Assembly (NCBI RefSeq): GCF_003443535.1
Contig: NZ_CP031946.1
Span: 434,001 to 498,000, forward strand
Length of the DNA stretch: 64,000 bases
Direction: 5' to 3'
DNA from: Ruegeria sp. AD91A
Lineage (GTDB): Bacteria; Pseudomonadota; Alphaproteobacteria; Rhodobacterales; Rhodobacteraceae
The notes under the pieces were generated by a model that searched no databases, had not been told where the DNA came from, and saw nothing but the letters and a program-made list of their open reading frames with translations. Each line of letters starts with the position of its first letter. The stretch's first letter is position 1. The position numbers were made by a program, and so were the translations under genes. Below, piece by piece: positions 43,332 through 51,857 of the stretch.

Positions 43332-43753
43332 AGTGCCCGCCGACTGACCAATTTTGTGGCGGTACACAGCCTGCTTTCACTTCGATTGCATATAGCTGTT
43401 TTGTCCGCAACTGAGACACTCGTTATGACTGCAGCGAACCTCCGGTGCTGGTGAAAGCGGTCATTGAGAGCCAAAGTTCGAACTTCCAGCGATGAAGGAC
43501 TGCTTTCCGCTACATAGCAGGCAGTCACCAAAATTCGGTGAATGGCTGCAGCGAGCCCAAAGCGACAGTTGCTGCAGCGCGAACCAAGGCCTGCTATACG
43601 CAGAGAGTGAACTTTGCACCGTAAGTAGCGCAGCTCGATCAAGATGGAAGCGGGTTTGTCTTCCTGTACGCTCCTCTTGCCTATCGTCCGGGTTGCCCTG
43701 AATCCCGAAAGTGATGATAGTCTTGACAGTTAGATTTCCAACAAGGAGCTAAA
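43332..43753. other. Intergenic stretch before the sulfatase
   Basis: About 420 bases with no gene. It contains a gtccgcaactgag segment and tgcagcga-type words that also appear in the 55710-56080 stretch, which look like dispersed noncoding repeats. caacaaggagct directly before the sulfatase ATG is its ribosome-binding site. Confidence 0.4.
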
Positions 43754-45478
43754 ATGGGACGGGTTTCCTCATTCCTGACGGTCTTTTCAGTAGTTTGCAT
43801 CGGGTTTACAGGTGCAATGGCAGACGAGATCGTTCACGATGCCGAGTATTATGTTCTGCATGCGCAGAATGGCGAAGCATGGGGAGCGGAAGATGTTGAT
43901 CTTCGGGCGAAGCTTGCTGAACTGCGCGAAAAGCACGGCACACCACCCAACCTGATCCACATCATGTGGGATGACACTGCTTATGGTGATCTCGGCATTC
44001 CGGCGATTCAGGCCGTGCGTGGTCTGGACACACCCAACATCAACGCCCTTGCCGAAGAAGGCATGATGTTCACCCACATGTATACCGAGGTTGGTTGCAC
44101 TCCCAGCCGCGCGGCAGCGGCCACCGGCCGGCTCGCGGTGCGTTCGGGCATGTACAACATCGGAATGCTGCAAGAGAGCCATGGCCTAGCCGACGAAGAG
44201 GTCACGCTGGGCGAAGTGCTGGGCAATGCAGGCTATGCCACCGCCTTCTACGGCAAATGGCACCTTGGTGACATCGAGGAAAGCTATCCTCACAATCAGG
44301 GCTACGACGAAGCGCTGTTCACCGGTTACAACCAGATCCTGTCGCTGAATACTCGCGAGGCCGAGCAGGGCAATGCCTCAATCGGCCTTTTTGAGGACAT
44401 GCTTGTCGAAAACCCCTACAAGCTCGACGATACGTTCATCACCAAGGATTGGGTGATGGTGGCCGAGGGCACCGCAGGCGGTGAGACACTGCAATGGGGC
44501 GACAATACACTCGAAACCTACGAGATGATTGACGCCGAGGGCCTCAAACGCATGTTTGCGTTTATGGAGCGCAACGTCGAAGCCGGCAAGCCATTCTATG
44601 TGGCAAACTGGCCAATGATGTCTAGCTTTCTGCCGATCCGTCCGAAATGCACGCGCGCACGCTCATTGCTACAGAACGGGTTGCAATGCACGGTTGACCC
44701 GTTGATCGCTGACATCCGCGCCAAGCTCGAGGAACTGGGTGTCTCTGAAAACACCCTGATCGTGGCCATGGCCGACAACGGCCCGATGTCGCACAACCCG
44801 CCTCCAGGCACCGGATTTGCCGAAACCATCTTCCGCGGTGGCAAGGGTGACTTCCTCGAAGGCGGCGTGCGTGTACCGGCCTTTGCAGTCTGGCCCAGCG
44901 TGATCGAACCAGGGTCGCTGCCCAGCGACATGATCCACATCACCGACCTGTTCACCACCTTTGCCAGTCTTGGCGGTGCAATGGCCCATATCCCGACTGA
45001 CCGCGTGATCGACGGCATTGACCAGACCGCGCTGCTTCTGAACGGGGATACCAACGGGCGGCGTGATTACTCCTTTACCTATGCCGGACCCGCATTGGGT
45101 GCGGTTGTAAAAGGCGACTACAAGCGCCACATGATCTCGCCCGATCCGGTGGGCGAAGCCAGCGGTATTCCGGCGGCGTTTTACTTCCTGCCATCTGACC
45201 CACGCGAGGTGCAGCCGATGCTGACCAACCTGATCCACCTCAAGCGGCCCTTCAACCGGATGGTGCTGCGCCATAACCTGTGGAAGCAGAAGTATCCGGA
45301 TCGCCCCGAAAAGCACGGCATCCCGTGGACTGGAATTGCCAATGCTTCCGAGGCGCTGAAGCGTGAGCAGGACCCTCAGATCGTTTTGAAAGATCTGCCC
45401 TTCGACCCGCTGGAATACATCGAACATTTGGACGAACTTCCGTTTGATCGGAGCATGGATCCAAGCATCGGTCAGTAA
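43754..45478 (+). CDS. Arylsulfatase family protein
   Basis: The 574-residue periplasmic sulfatase has a signal peptide (about 1-23, MADE cleavage region), metal aspartates in IMWDDTAYGDLG, and the maturation motif CTPSR at Cys115, which is oxidised to formylglycine by a separate enzyme; no such enzyme is in the window. Further motifs are FYGKWHLGD and ADNGPMSHNPPPG. In the segment at 44634-44695 the read frame gives KCTRARSLLQNGLQ, while the +1 frame gives EMHARTLIATERVAMHG, which looks more like the family; a pair of compensating indels is likely. Confidence 0.88.
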   Translation: MGRVSSFLTVFSVVCIGFTGAMADEIVHDAEYYVLHAQNGEAWGAEDVDLRAKLAELREKHGTPPNLIHIMWDDTAYGDLGIPAIQAVRGLDTPNINALAEEGMMFTHMYTEVGCTPSRAAAATGRLAVRSGMYNIGMLQESHGLADEEVTLGEVLGNAGYATAFYGKWHLGDIEESYPHNQGYDEALFTGYNQILSLNTREAEQGNASIGLFEDMLVENPYKLDDTFITKDWVMVAEGTAGGETLQWGDNTLETYEMIDAEGLKRMFAFMERNVEAGKPFYVANWPMMSSFLPIRPKCTRARSLLQNGLQCTVDPLIADIRAKLEELGVSENTLIVAMADNGPMSHNPPPGTGFAETIFRGGKGDFLEGGVRVPAFAVWPSVIEPGSLPSDMIHITDLFTTFASLGGAMAHIPTDRVIDGIDQTALLLNGDTNGRRDYSFTYAGPALGAVVKGDYKRHMISPDPVGEASGIPAAFYFLPSDPREVQPMLTNLIHLKRPFNRMVLRHNLWKQKYPDRPEKHGIPWTGIANASEALKREQDPQIVLKDLPFDPLEYIEHLDELPFDRSMDPSIGQ

Positions 45479-45485
45479 GACCTTA

Positions 45486-45515
45486 CCCCCGCCAAAACAC
45501 CTGGCGGGGGAGTTT
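45486..45515 (+). terminator. Terminator after the sulfatase gene
   Basis: Arms cccccgcca (45486-45494) and tggcggggg (45502-45510) pair perfectly across a seven-base loop and are followed by agttt. The T-run is short, so it is likely a moderate terminator. Confidence 0.65.
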
Positions 45516-45528
45516 CCATGGTGTTTTT

Positions 45529-45814
45529 ATGAACCGTCGACAGTTTCTACAGTCCAGTGCCGCCGGGCTGGCAGCATCCACCGCATTTGCTACAGCTGGT
45601 TCTAGCGCATCAAACGATCCGCTTGAGATCGACGTCTCCAGCTACTTGTTGGACCGGACCGCCGCCCTCTTTGACGGGCGCATTCAGATCAAGGGGGCAC
45701 AGTATCTGCCGTTCTCGCGAAATCGCCGAAGCAGTAGTACCGGGTTCAGATTTACCATTTTCTAAAGTCAGTTTGATAGACTGGTGGCAGCCCAAACCAG
45801 TCATTCATCGCTGA
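45529..45814 (+). pseudogene. Broken Tat-exported protein, 4,5-dihydroxyphthalate-decarboxylase-like
   Basis: The start MNRRQFLQSSAAGLAASTA is a twin-arginine signal peptide. It continues LDRTAALFDGRIQIKGAQYL, which resembles the beginning of 4,5-dihydroxyphthalate decarboxylase or substrate-binding-like proteins. At about 45720 the frame shifts, and the continuation EIAEAVVPGSDLPFSKVSLI lies in another frame. The gene then ends early. Only about the first quarter of such a protein remains, so it is a pseudogene. Confidence 0.65.
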
Positions 45815-45878
45815 TCATAAACACTCCAAGTTGCGGATATAGCGATCCTAGTCAGGAGCAGCAATTGAATGATTAAAT

Positions 45879-46913
45879 TCAGATTTTCATGACTATTCGG
45901 CCATCAATCGAGTTGGAACGCATTCGATCAAAAATGGAGTTTATGTTCTCAAGTGGCTCGGTTGTGTATTCCACTGAAATTTTTCCTTCACCTGCAAATT
46001 GCAAGCATTCAGCGAGGTCTTGCCGCGTTCCAACGATGGAGCCGCGTATCGTTTTTCGCGAAAGAACCGTATCGAAGATATCCAAGTCAAATGTTCCCGG
46101 AGGCAGACCTACGAGAGACATCGTTCCCCGACGCCCCAACATCCCGATACCTTGCGAAAACGCTTTAGGTGAAACAGCGGTTATCAAGGCGCCCTCTGCA
46201 CCACCGCAAAGTTTTTGAACTTCAGCAGCGGGGTCTATCTCGGCTGCATTGATTGTTGCGTCTGCCCCGAGCTTTTCCGCCAACGCAAGTTTGTCAGGCG
46301 CGATGTCCACCGCGATGACATGCAAACCCATTGCCTTGGCATATTGAACAGCCAGGTGCCCTAATCCACCAATGCCCGAAATAACAACTGTATCACCCGG
46401 CTTGGTGTCCGTCTCCTTCAGACCTTTGTACACGGTCACCCCGGCGCAAAGTATTGGAGCAGCTGGTTCAAACTCCAGGGTGTTTGGCAAATGGCCTACG
46501 TAATTTGGATCGGCCAGGACATATTCGGCGTAACCACCGTTTACACTGTAGCCAGTATTTTGTTGCTCTGTGCAAAGCGTTTCCCAGCTCGTCAGGCAGT
46601 GTTTGCAGTGACCGCACGCAGAGTGAAGCCAAGGAACACCAACGCGATCCCCCTCTTTGACGGTTGTTACACCTGCTCCTACCTCAGCTACGTATCCCAC
46701 ACCTTCATGACCTGGGATAAAGGGTGGTTCGGGTTTAACAGGCCAGTCCCCTTCAGCGGCATGGAGGTCAGTATGGCATACGCCGCTCGCTTCGATTTTT
46801 ACCAAGACCTGACCCGGACCAACTTTCGGAACTGGAACTTCGTCTATCGTCAGCGGCGCACCTAAACTCCGCACAACCGCCGCTTTCATTGTCTTGGTCA
46901 TAGCCATCTCCAT
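45879..46913 (-). CDS. Zinc-dependent alcohol dehydrogenase (AdhP-like)
   Basis: The 344-residue medium-chain dehydrogenase oxidises alcohols with NAD+. The catalytic zinc site GVCHTDLHAAEGDWP, the structural zinc Cys cluster SACGHCKHCLTSWETLC and the dinucleotide-binding GIGGLGHLAVQYAKAMG are all intact. An internal start MTKTMKAAVV is possible. It is a single gene on this strand, convergent with the broken Tat protein. Confidence 0.92.
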   Translation of the reverse strand: MEMAMTKTMKAAVVRSLGAPLTIDEVPVPKVGPGQVLVKIEASGVCHTDLHAAEGDWPVKPEPPFIPGHEGVGYVAEVGAGVTTVKEGDRVGVPWLHSACGHCKHCLTSWETLCTEQQNTGYSVNGGYAEYVLADPNYVGHLPNTLEFEPAAPILCAGVTVYKGLKETDTKPGDTVVISGIGGLGHLAVQYAKAMGLHVIAVDIAPDKLALAEKLGADATINAAEIDPAAEVQKLCGGAEGALITAVSPKAFSQGIGMLGRRGTMSLVGLPPGTFDLDIFDTVLSRKTIRGSIVGTRQDLAECLQFAGEGKISVEYTTEPLENINSIFDRMRSNSIDGRIVMKI

Positions 46914-47020
46914 CTAAGCATTAGTTTAGAAAATCAAAAATTCCCGAAACAGAGTTCCATCTACTGAAACGTATTATCTGGACCCCAAACGAGGTGACTT
47001 GGAGCCCAGACGATCTATGA

Positions 47021-47509
47021 TCAACTGCGGAGCTTTTCTCCGCATTCTTTGGCCATAGACATAGCGTTGTATGTGCCCTTCAGATCGACTTCGAATGGCT
47101 CCCTGTCTTCAGGGGTTACAACCATAGTATACTTTTTGGCGAGGTCTTCGATGAAATTGGGATTGTCTGCAAGCACGTACCCGCCTTCATAGCCGTCGGT
47201 AATCCGTTTTGTTTTCGTCTTGGCTTCACCAGTGTACAGATCACCATCCAGGTTCAGCTTCAGATCAAGCTTCCGGTTGTTCTTCAAGTCTGTCTCAGCC
47301 TTGATGAAAACGCCGACATACATCATTGAGTTATCGGCCTCGGAAACCCCCATTTGCACAACAACACCGTCTGCGCCCACACGTTCAATCAGGCATGTAT
47401 TGTCGGTGTTGTCCGCGAACACTTTCCAGCCCTCCACTTCGCCGTACAGGTCATAGTCGTCCGCAAGTACAGCAGTGGACATCGCCAAACATGCAGCAAC
47501 AGTTGTGAT
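47021..47509 (-). pseudogene. Periplasmic protein of unknown function, 5' end cut off by IS copy 3
   Basis: The frame reads AITTVAACLAMSTAVLADDY, the end of a signal peptide, then GWKVFADNTDNTCLIERVGA and a C-terminal half ending MAKECGEKLRS. The signal-peptide N terminus is replaced by the left end of the IS at 47510, and the open frame continues into IS sequence read backwards. No normal start remains, so expression is doubtful. The family is not recognised. Confidence 0.7.
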
Positions 47510-48327
47510 GGCATTGTCAGAGCAAATCGGCTTGAGGCGGGCAGGGCGGTCACCTAGCGTTGTCGGATGACAAAACCCAACCCTTTTCGCTACTTCAAAA
47601 CCAGCCCTGAGATCATCCGCCTGGCGGTAATGATGTACGTTCGATTTCCTCTGTCTCTTCGCAACGTTGAAGATCTCCTGCATGAGCGCGGCATCGAAAT
47701 CAGCCATGAAACGGTTCGGTTCTGGTGGAATAGATTTGGTCCAATGTTCGCAGCAGAGATCCGTAGAAACAGGATCAGTCGGATGCGATCTTATTCGAAC
47801 TGGCGTTGGCATCTGGACGAGGTTTTCGTGAAGATCAACGGCGAGACGCACTACTTGTGGCGGGCTGTGGACCACGAAGGCGAGATACTGGAAAGCTATG
47901 TTACTAAGCGCCGGGACCGCAAAGCTGCGTTGAAATTCCTCAGGAAATCAATGAAGCGCTATGGCCAACCTGAAGTAATCGTTACGGACAAACTCCGATC
48001 CTACGGCGCTGCGATGAAGGACATAGGTAACGTAACCAAACAGGAAACTGGCCGCTGGCTGAACAATCGTGCCGAGAATTCTCACCTGCCGTTTCGACGA
48101 CGGGAAAAGGCAATGTTGCGCTTCCGACAGATGCGATGTTTGCAGAAATTCGCAACTGTCCATTCTTCGGTCCACAACCACTTCAATCAGGAACGCCACC
48201 TTTACTCACGAGACAATTTCAAACTTAACCGAAGCGCCGCTCTCTCCGAGTGGCGTCAGCTTTGTTCCGCCTAAGTTCACGGTTTCGGCGGCAAACTGAG
48301 ACTGGTTCGAATTCGTCTGACAGCACC
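47510..48327 (+). mobile_element. IS6-family insertion sequence, copy 3 (complete, 818 bases)
   Basis: The left end is ggcattgtcagagc and the right end ctgacagcacc. It joins a truncated minus-strand gene on the left to a truncated permease gene on the right, with no target duplication, indicating that DNA between them was deleted. Confidence 0.85.
47567..48274 (+). CDS. IS6-family transposase (IS copy 3)
   Basis: The 235-residue DDE transposase is intact, with WHLDEVFVKINGE, VTDKLRSYGAAM and NNRAENSHLPFRRREK catalytic regions. It belongs to a subgroup distinct from copies 1 and 4 and is closest to the truncated copy 2. It is a likely source of local rearrangements. Confidence 0.94.
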   Translation: MTKPNPFRYFKTSPEIIRLAVMMYVRFPLSLRNVEDLLHERGIEISHETVRFWWNRFGPMFAAEIRRNRISRMRSYSNWRWHLDEVFVKINGETHYLWRAVDHEGEILESYVTKRRDRKAALKFLRKSMKRYGQPEVIVTDKLRSYGAAMKDIGNVTKQETGRWLNNRAENSHLPFRRREKAMLRFRQMRCLQKFATVHSSVHNHFNQERHLYSRDNFKLNRSAALSEWRQLCSA

Positions 48328-48328
48328 T

Positions 48329-48538
48329 TATGCCGCGCTTCCGCTCACGCGTGGTTTGATTGACAACGGAATGTCCGAAGGCGCGGCGATGGCCTTCTTA
48401 GTCTCGGGCGGCGTCGTTAGCATCTGGGGCGCGATGGCCATCGCGCCAGTTCTGAAACTGAAGCCGTTCATGCTCTATTTGTTGCTTGCGGTTCTGGGAT
48501 CGCTCGGGGCCGGATACGCCTTTGGCTGGATCGGTTGA
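48329..48538 (+). pseudogene. Permease (ArsP/DUF318-like), C-terminal fragment
   Basis: Directly after IS copy 3 the frame reads ALPLTRGLIDNGMSEGAAMAF and then two hydrophobic helices (VSGGVVSIWGAMAIAP and LYLLLAVLGSLGAGYAFGW), ending in a normal stop. This matches the last part of predicted permeases. The N-terminal portion is missing because of the IS. Confidence 0.7.
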
Positions 48539-48586
48539 CAACCAAAACTAACCGGAAGCAGACATTCAACGAACGGCAGATTTGTC

Positions 48587-48683
48587 CCGCAGTTTGCTTG
48601 CTCGAAAGTGGCGCAGCGAACGGTGATGTTTCCCGAACCAGCCACTCCTGGATCGCGCGGCGAAGGGGTCAGGAGAGCCCAAT
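48587..48683. repeat. 97-base direct repeat, left copy
   Basis: The block is identical base for base to 53885-53981. The two copies lie in the same orientation and bracket 5.2 kb carrying the HupE-like, 603-residue, GntH-like and TetR genes. It is noncoding and probably either a dispersed genomic repeat or the site of an ancestral recombination. Confidence 0.85.
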
Positions 48684-48760
48684 CTGTCTTATGCTGCGGA
48701 ACAGCCGAATGTCCGCTTTTCTCCCAGGCACCCATCATGGCACGCGCCATCGCAATGATC

Positions 48761-50053
48761 TTAAGCCAGCGTGGAATAAACCTCGGCAACTCGCTGAAAG
48801 GTCCAATAGCAGGCGATAGCCGCACATCCACCGGCTAAGCCCACTCGTAGGGACATCCACAAACTGGAGTTCATGCGCCGACACATTATTAAGGCAGGCC
48901 AGAGCGCAAGAATAATGGCGACCTGGCCAAGCTCGACGCCAAGATTGAATGCAAGCAGGCTTTGCCAGATGTTTGGGGATGTAACCTGCAAAATCTTGTG
49001 CAACACAAAGCTAAACCCAAGCCCGTGCAAGAGGCCAATCAGTGTCGTCAGAAGCACCATCGTGACCTCAGAGCGCGCGCTGTCCTTAAAACTCATAAAC
49101 GCTGCGACGGCTGCAAATATGATAGAAAGCGCGATTCCGGTTTCGACGGCAGGAACAAACCACGCGCCAGATGGTACAAACCCGAAAAACCCCAGCGACA
49201 GCGTTACGCTATGCCCAACGGTAAAACCGGTTGCACGCAGCAATAGCGCCCTGAGTGTCTGCGCTCCAATGACCAAACACACAACAAAAAGAACATGATC
49301 CAACCCTTCGAGGATATGCCGTATGCCTTCCCAGACAAAACTCAGGAATCCTCCGTATCCTTCTTGCTGGATCTCCACAGGGTCGGACATCAGACCCCGA
49401 GACCGGAAAATCTGCGGTGTGTCAGACGCGTAATCGAGAATGAGGTTCGCCGTTTGGTCCTGATCCGGCAAGCCGGGGTCCAGCACGTTGGCAATGCTGT
49501 ACGATTGGACCGGGCCGTCAGTGTCGTAGTACAGAACAAGATCAACAATCGTGTCACCGACATAAAGCGGTGGCGTTAAGGCCGTTTCGGTGTCTACTGC
49601 CTGTTGAGCCTCGGCCAAAGTTGCAAATCCGGGCTCATTTCCAACGCGATGCAAGCGAACGGCCTCAACTGTTCCTCTTAAGCGGTGGTTGTCGACCAGC
49701 AGATGCAATCCACCTTCGGCGAATTGCCCCAAACCGTTCGGGTCGCTCATGATAGCCTGCAAGTCGACAAAATGGACCAACTGACCGTTACTCATTGCGT
49801 TGGTCGTGAAAGGCGCAGCATCTGGCAGAGCGTCATCGTCCAGCTCACCGACTTTATCTGCAACCAGATAGGGCATGGGTGTACGCATGTAGACACGCAA
49901 ACCCTCCTCACTATGCTCTACGTGCGAAATTCGAACGTTGAGATTCAGCAAAAAATGCGCCGAGGCAGATAGCGTCAGTGACAAGAACAAGCTGACAAAC
50001 AGAGCGACGAAAGCAAAGTTCTTTTTTCTGAAACACTTATGCATTTGGATCAC
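48761..50053 (-). CDS. HupE/UreJ family membrane protein
   Basis: The 430-residue protein has a signal peptide (ending SASAHF), a periplasmic N-terminal half (about 30-235) and a C-terminal HupE/UreJ domain with about six helices and the motif GIRHILEGLDHVLFVVCLV. HupE/UreJ proteins are linked to nickel uptake, but this fused form is uncharacterised. Its start overlaps the end of the 603-residue gene by 17 bases, so the two are co-transcribed. Confidence 0.85.
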   Translation of the reverse strand: MIQMHKCFRKKNFAFVALFVSLFLSLTLSASAHFLLNLNVRISHVEHSEEGLRVYMRTPMPYLVADKVGELDDDALPDAAPFTTNAMSNGQLVHFVDLQAIMSDPNGLGQFAEGGLHLLVDNHRLRGTVEAVRLHRVGNEPGFATLAEAQQAVDTETALTPPLYVGDTIVDLVLYYDTDGPVQSYSIANVLDPGLPDQDQTANLILDYASDTPQIFRSRGLMSDPVEIQQEGYGGFLSFVWEGIRHILEGLDHVLFVVCLVIGAQTLRALLLRATGFTVGHSVTLSLGFFGFVPSGAWFVPAVETGIALSIIFAAVAAFMSFKDSARSEVTMVLLTTLIGLLHGLGFSFVLHKILQVTSPNIWQSLLAFNLGVELGQVAIILALWPALIMCRRMNSSLWMSLRVGLAGGCAAIACYWTFQRVAEVYSTLA

Positions 50054-51848
50054 GAGCCTCGATCACAGTTAACCCATCCAGCTTCCATAATCCGGACTCC
50101 GGTATGATCTCGGCCAGCGCCCGGAACGTAACGGCGCGTATGTGAGCGTGCCCCCAATGACCGCCTTCAGCTTTCACCGTCCATTTTGCCAGAGCTCTAA
50201 ATCCACCCGGTTTGAGGGTCCGATCAACACGCTCTAATTTCAGGTCGCTGATATCGGTAATTGTAGCAAGACTGCCTCCTGGCGTACGGATCGCGAGGCC
50301 ACGTTCTACCTCGGTTGCGATGTCGCCCAGAGACGCTGCCGTTACAATGTGTGCCAGCTCTGACTTTCTTGCTATCGGCGAAGTTTCCAGGGTCACCGTG
50401 TTCAAGTTTTCGACCATCGAGCGCAGTATATCTTCCGCAACCTGCTGCTCCGGGGGCTCAAGCTTTTTCCAAGGTAAATCCGGCAAATATCCCGAGCATA
50501 CGACGGTTGCCGAAGCAGCGGCAATCATGGTTACGCAACTGGCGCGCTTTGCAACTTTACCCCTGCACATCAGGAAGAAACCAAGTGAGACGGCACTGAA
50601 AACTCCGAAGATCAAAGCGATTGCCGGGTTCTGCCGTGTCTGCTGCTCAACTGGAATCTGAGTGACAGATGCTTTTTCGTATTGGAGTAAGTGGTTCTGC
50701 CAGTGAAACTGAGGGTCCGCCGGTGTCACAGCTCCAAAGAATGGCCCGGCGATATCGTTTGAAATGGTCGCAACGCGGGAAATTTCTTCGTCAAACATAT
50801 CCCATGTGACTGTCACCTGATCGGGAAGTTCTGCCGATGAGAAAGACAGGATAGCTCCGATAAACGCATTGTTCACGGACACTTGCCTTCCAGGCTCGAC
50901 AACCTGAAAACCCTGCGATGTCAGCTCCAGGAGTTTTGCTGTAGCGTTCGACGGTTGCACTAATTTGCCATCAATTGACACCGGGTTACGAGAAGCCAGG
51001 AAGGACGCCGCCTGGTGTACGATCAAGGCGCTACGCTGTGGCGAAAGTGTTTGACCGACTTCGATAGTTTCACCAATCCAAGGTGCCAGTGCACGCAAGC
51101 GGATCAGCGTCTCATGCCGAACTTCACGAGGTTCGATGTAAAGAAAGGTGGATGTACCGTCCTGAGCTTTTCGATTCAGGCTTTCAGCAGAAAAGCGGCT
51201 ATCCCACGGATCAGGCCAGTGAATCTTTAACTCTGCTGGCTTTGACAAGAAGCTGAAATCCGTGACCGGAACCTCGCGGTCAAAAACCTGCATCCCGATA
51301 GTCACCAGTGGTTCGCCATCCCGCGATGGAGGCACTATAGTCAGCTCCTTGGGAACAGAGTTTTGAAACGGAAAGAACACTTCGACGAACAGAATACGCG
51401 GATCTTTTGGCGGGCTGGGAACAATTTGACCCGAGAATGGATCGCGTTGACCTGCAAGCGGCGAGGCCCGGTCGATGCGCGTTCGGTATTCTAACTTTCT
51501 GATTTCAGCGTGCAGGGCCTGTTTGTCCCTTCCAACAATCGATAGCGCCCGACTTTCGGCTTGGGCAAAACCTTGATTGGACTCTTGTTCAGTTTCCGGC
51601 TCACCCCCGACGAAATCTGATGACCATCCTATTGGCAAATTATCCGCAAACAACGGAATATCCTCGACATAAATCTCAAGGTCGACGTAAACCCCATCAT
51701 CTTTGACATGAAGGACAGCAATATTGGGGGCGACTTCTGATCCGTTAGTCAGAACGACATCCGCCGAAACGGCCTGTGCACCTGAGGCCATCAGGCTCAG
51801 CATCAGTAATAGTCGGTACAGATACTGCCAAATCGGAATTTTGTTCAC
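50037..51848 (-). CDS. Large membrane-anchored protein paired with the HupE-like gene
   Basis: A 603-residue protein with a signal peptide (ending AQAVSA), a large periplasmic region (about 30-400), two adjacent hydrophobic helices (ALIFGVFSAVSLGFFLM and SCVTMIAAASATVVCSGYL) and a C-terminal domain of about 150 residues ending LTVIEARDPNA. No family is recognised. It precedes and overlaps the HupE-like gene and starts nine bases after the GntH-like stop, so the three form one unit. A two-part envelope complex is inferred. Confidence 0.7.
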   Translation of the reverse strand: MNKIPIWQYLYRLLLMLSLMASGAQAVSADVVLTNGSEVAPNIAVLHVKDDGVYVDLEIYVEDIPLFADNLPIGWSSDFVGGEPETEQESNQGFAQAESRALSIVGRDKQALHAEIRKLEYRTRIDRASPLAGQRDPFSGQIVPSPPKDPRILFVEVFFPFQNSVPKELTIVPPSRDGEPLVTIGMQVFDREVPVTDFSFLSKPAELKIHWPDPWDSRFSAESLNRKAQDGTSTFLYIEPREVRHETLIRLRALAPWIGETIEVGQTLSPQRSALIVHQAASFLASRNPVSIDGKLVQPSNATAKLLELTSQGFQVVEPGRQVSVNNAFIGAILSFSSAELPDQVTVTWDMFDEEISRVATISNDIAGPFFGAVTPADPQFHWQNHLLQYEKASVTQIPVEQQTRQNPAIALIFGVFSAVSLGFFLMCRGKVAKRASCVTMIAAASATVVCSGYLPDLPWKKLEPPEQQVAEDILRSMVENLNTVTLETSPIARKSELAHIVTAASLGDIATEVERGLAIRTPGGSLATITDISDLKLERVDRTLKPGGFRALAKWTVKAEGGHWGHAHIRAVTFRALAEIIPESGLWKLDGLTVIEARDPNA

Positions 51849-51857
51849 CCCTGAACG

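Noticed and set aside
45479..45515. ccccgcca at the sulfatase terminator as a second tRNA-Ser attachment site
   Set aside because: Only eight bases match the tRNA end and they are part of a hairpin stem; no T-arm sequence precedes them.
47510..47875. N-terminal extension of the gene at 47021 into IS copy 3
   Set aside because: The extension reads the IS backwards and is not a natural protein; the gene is truncated at the IS.
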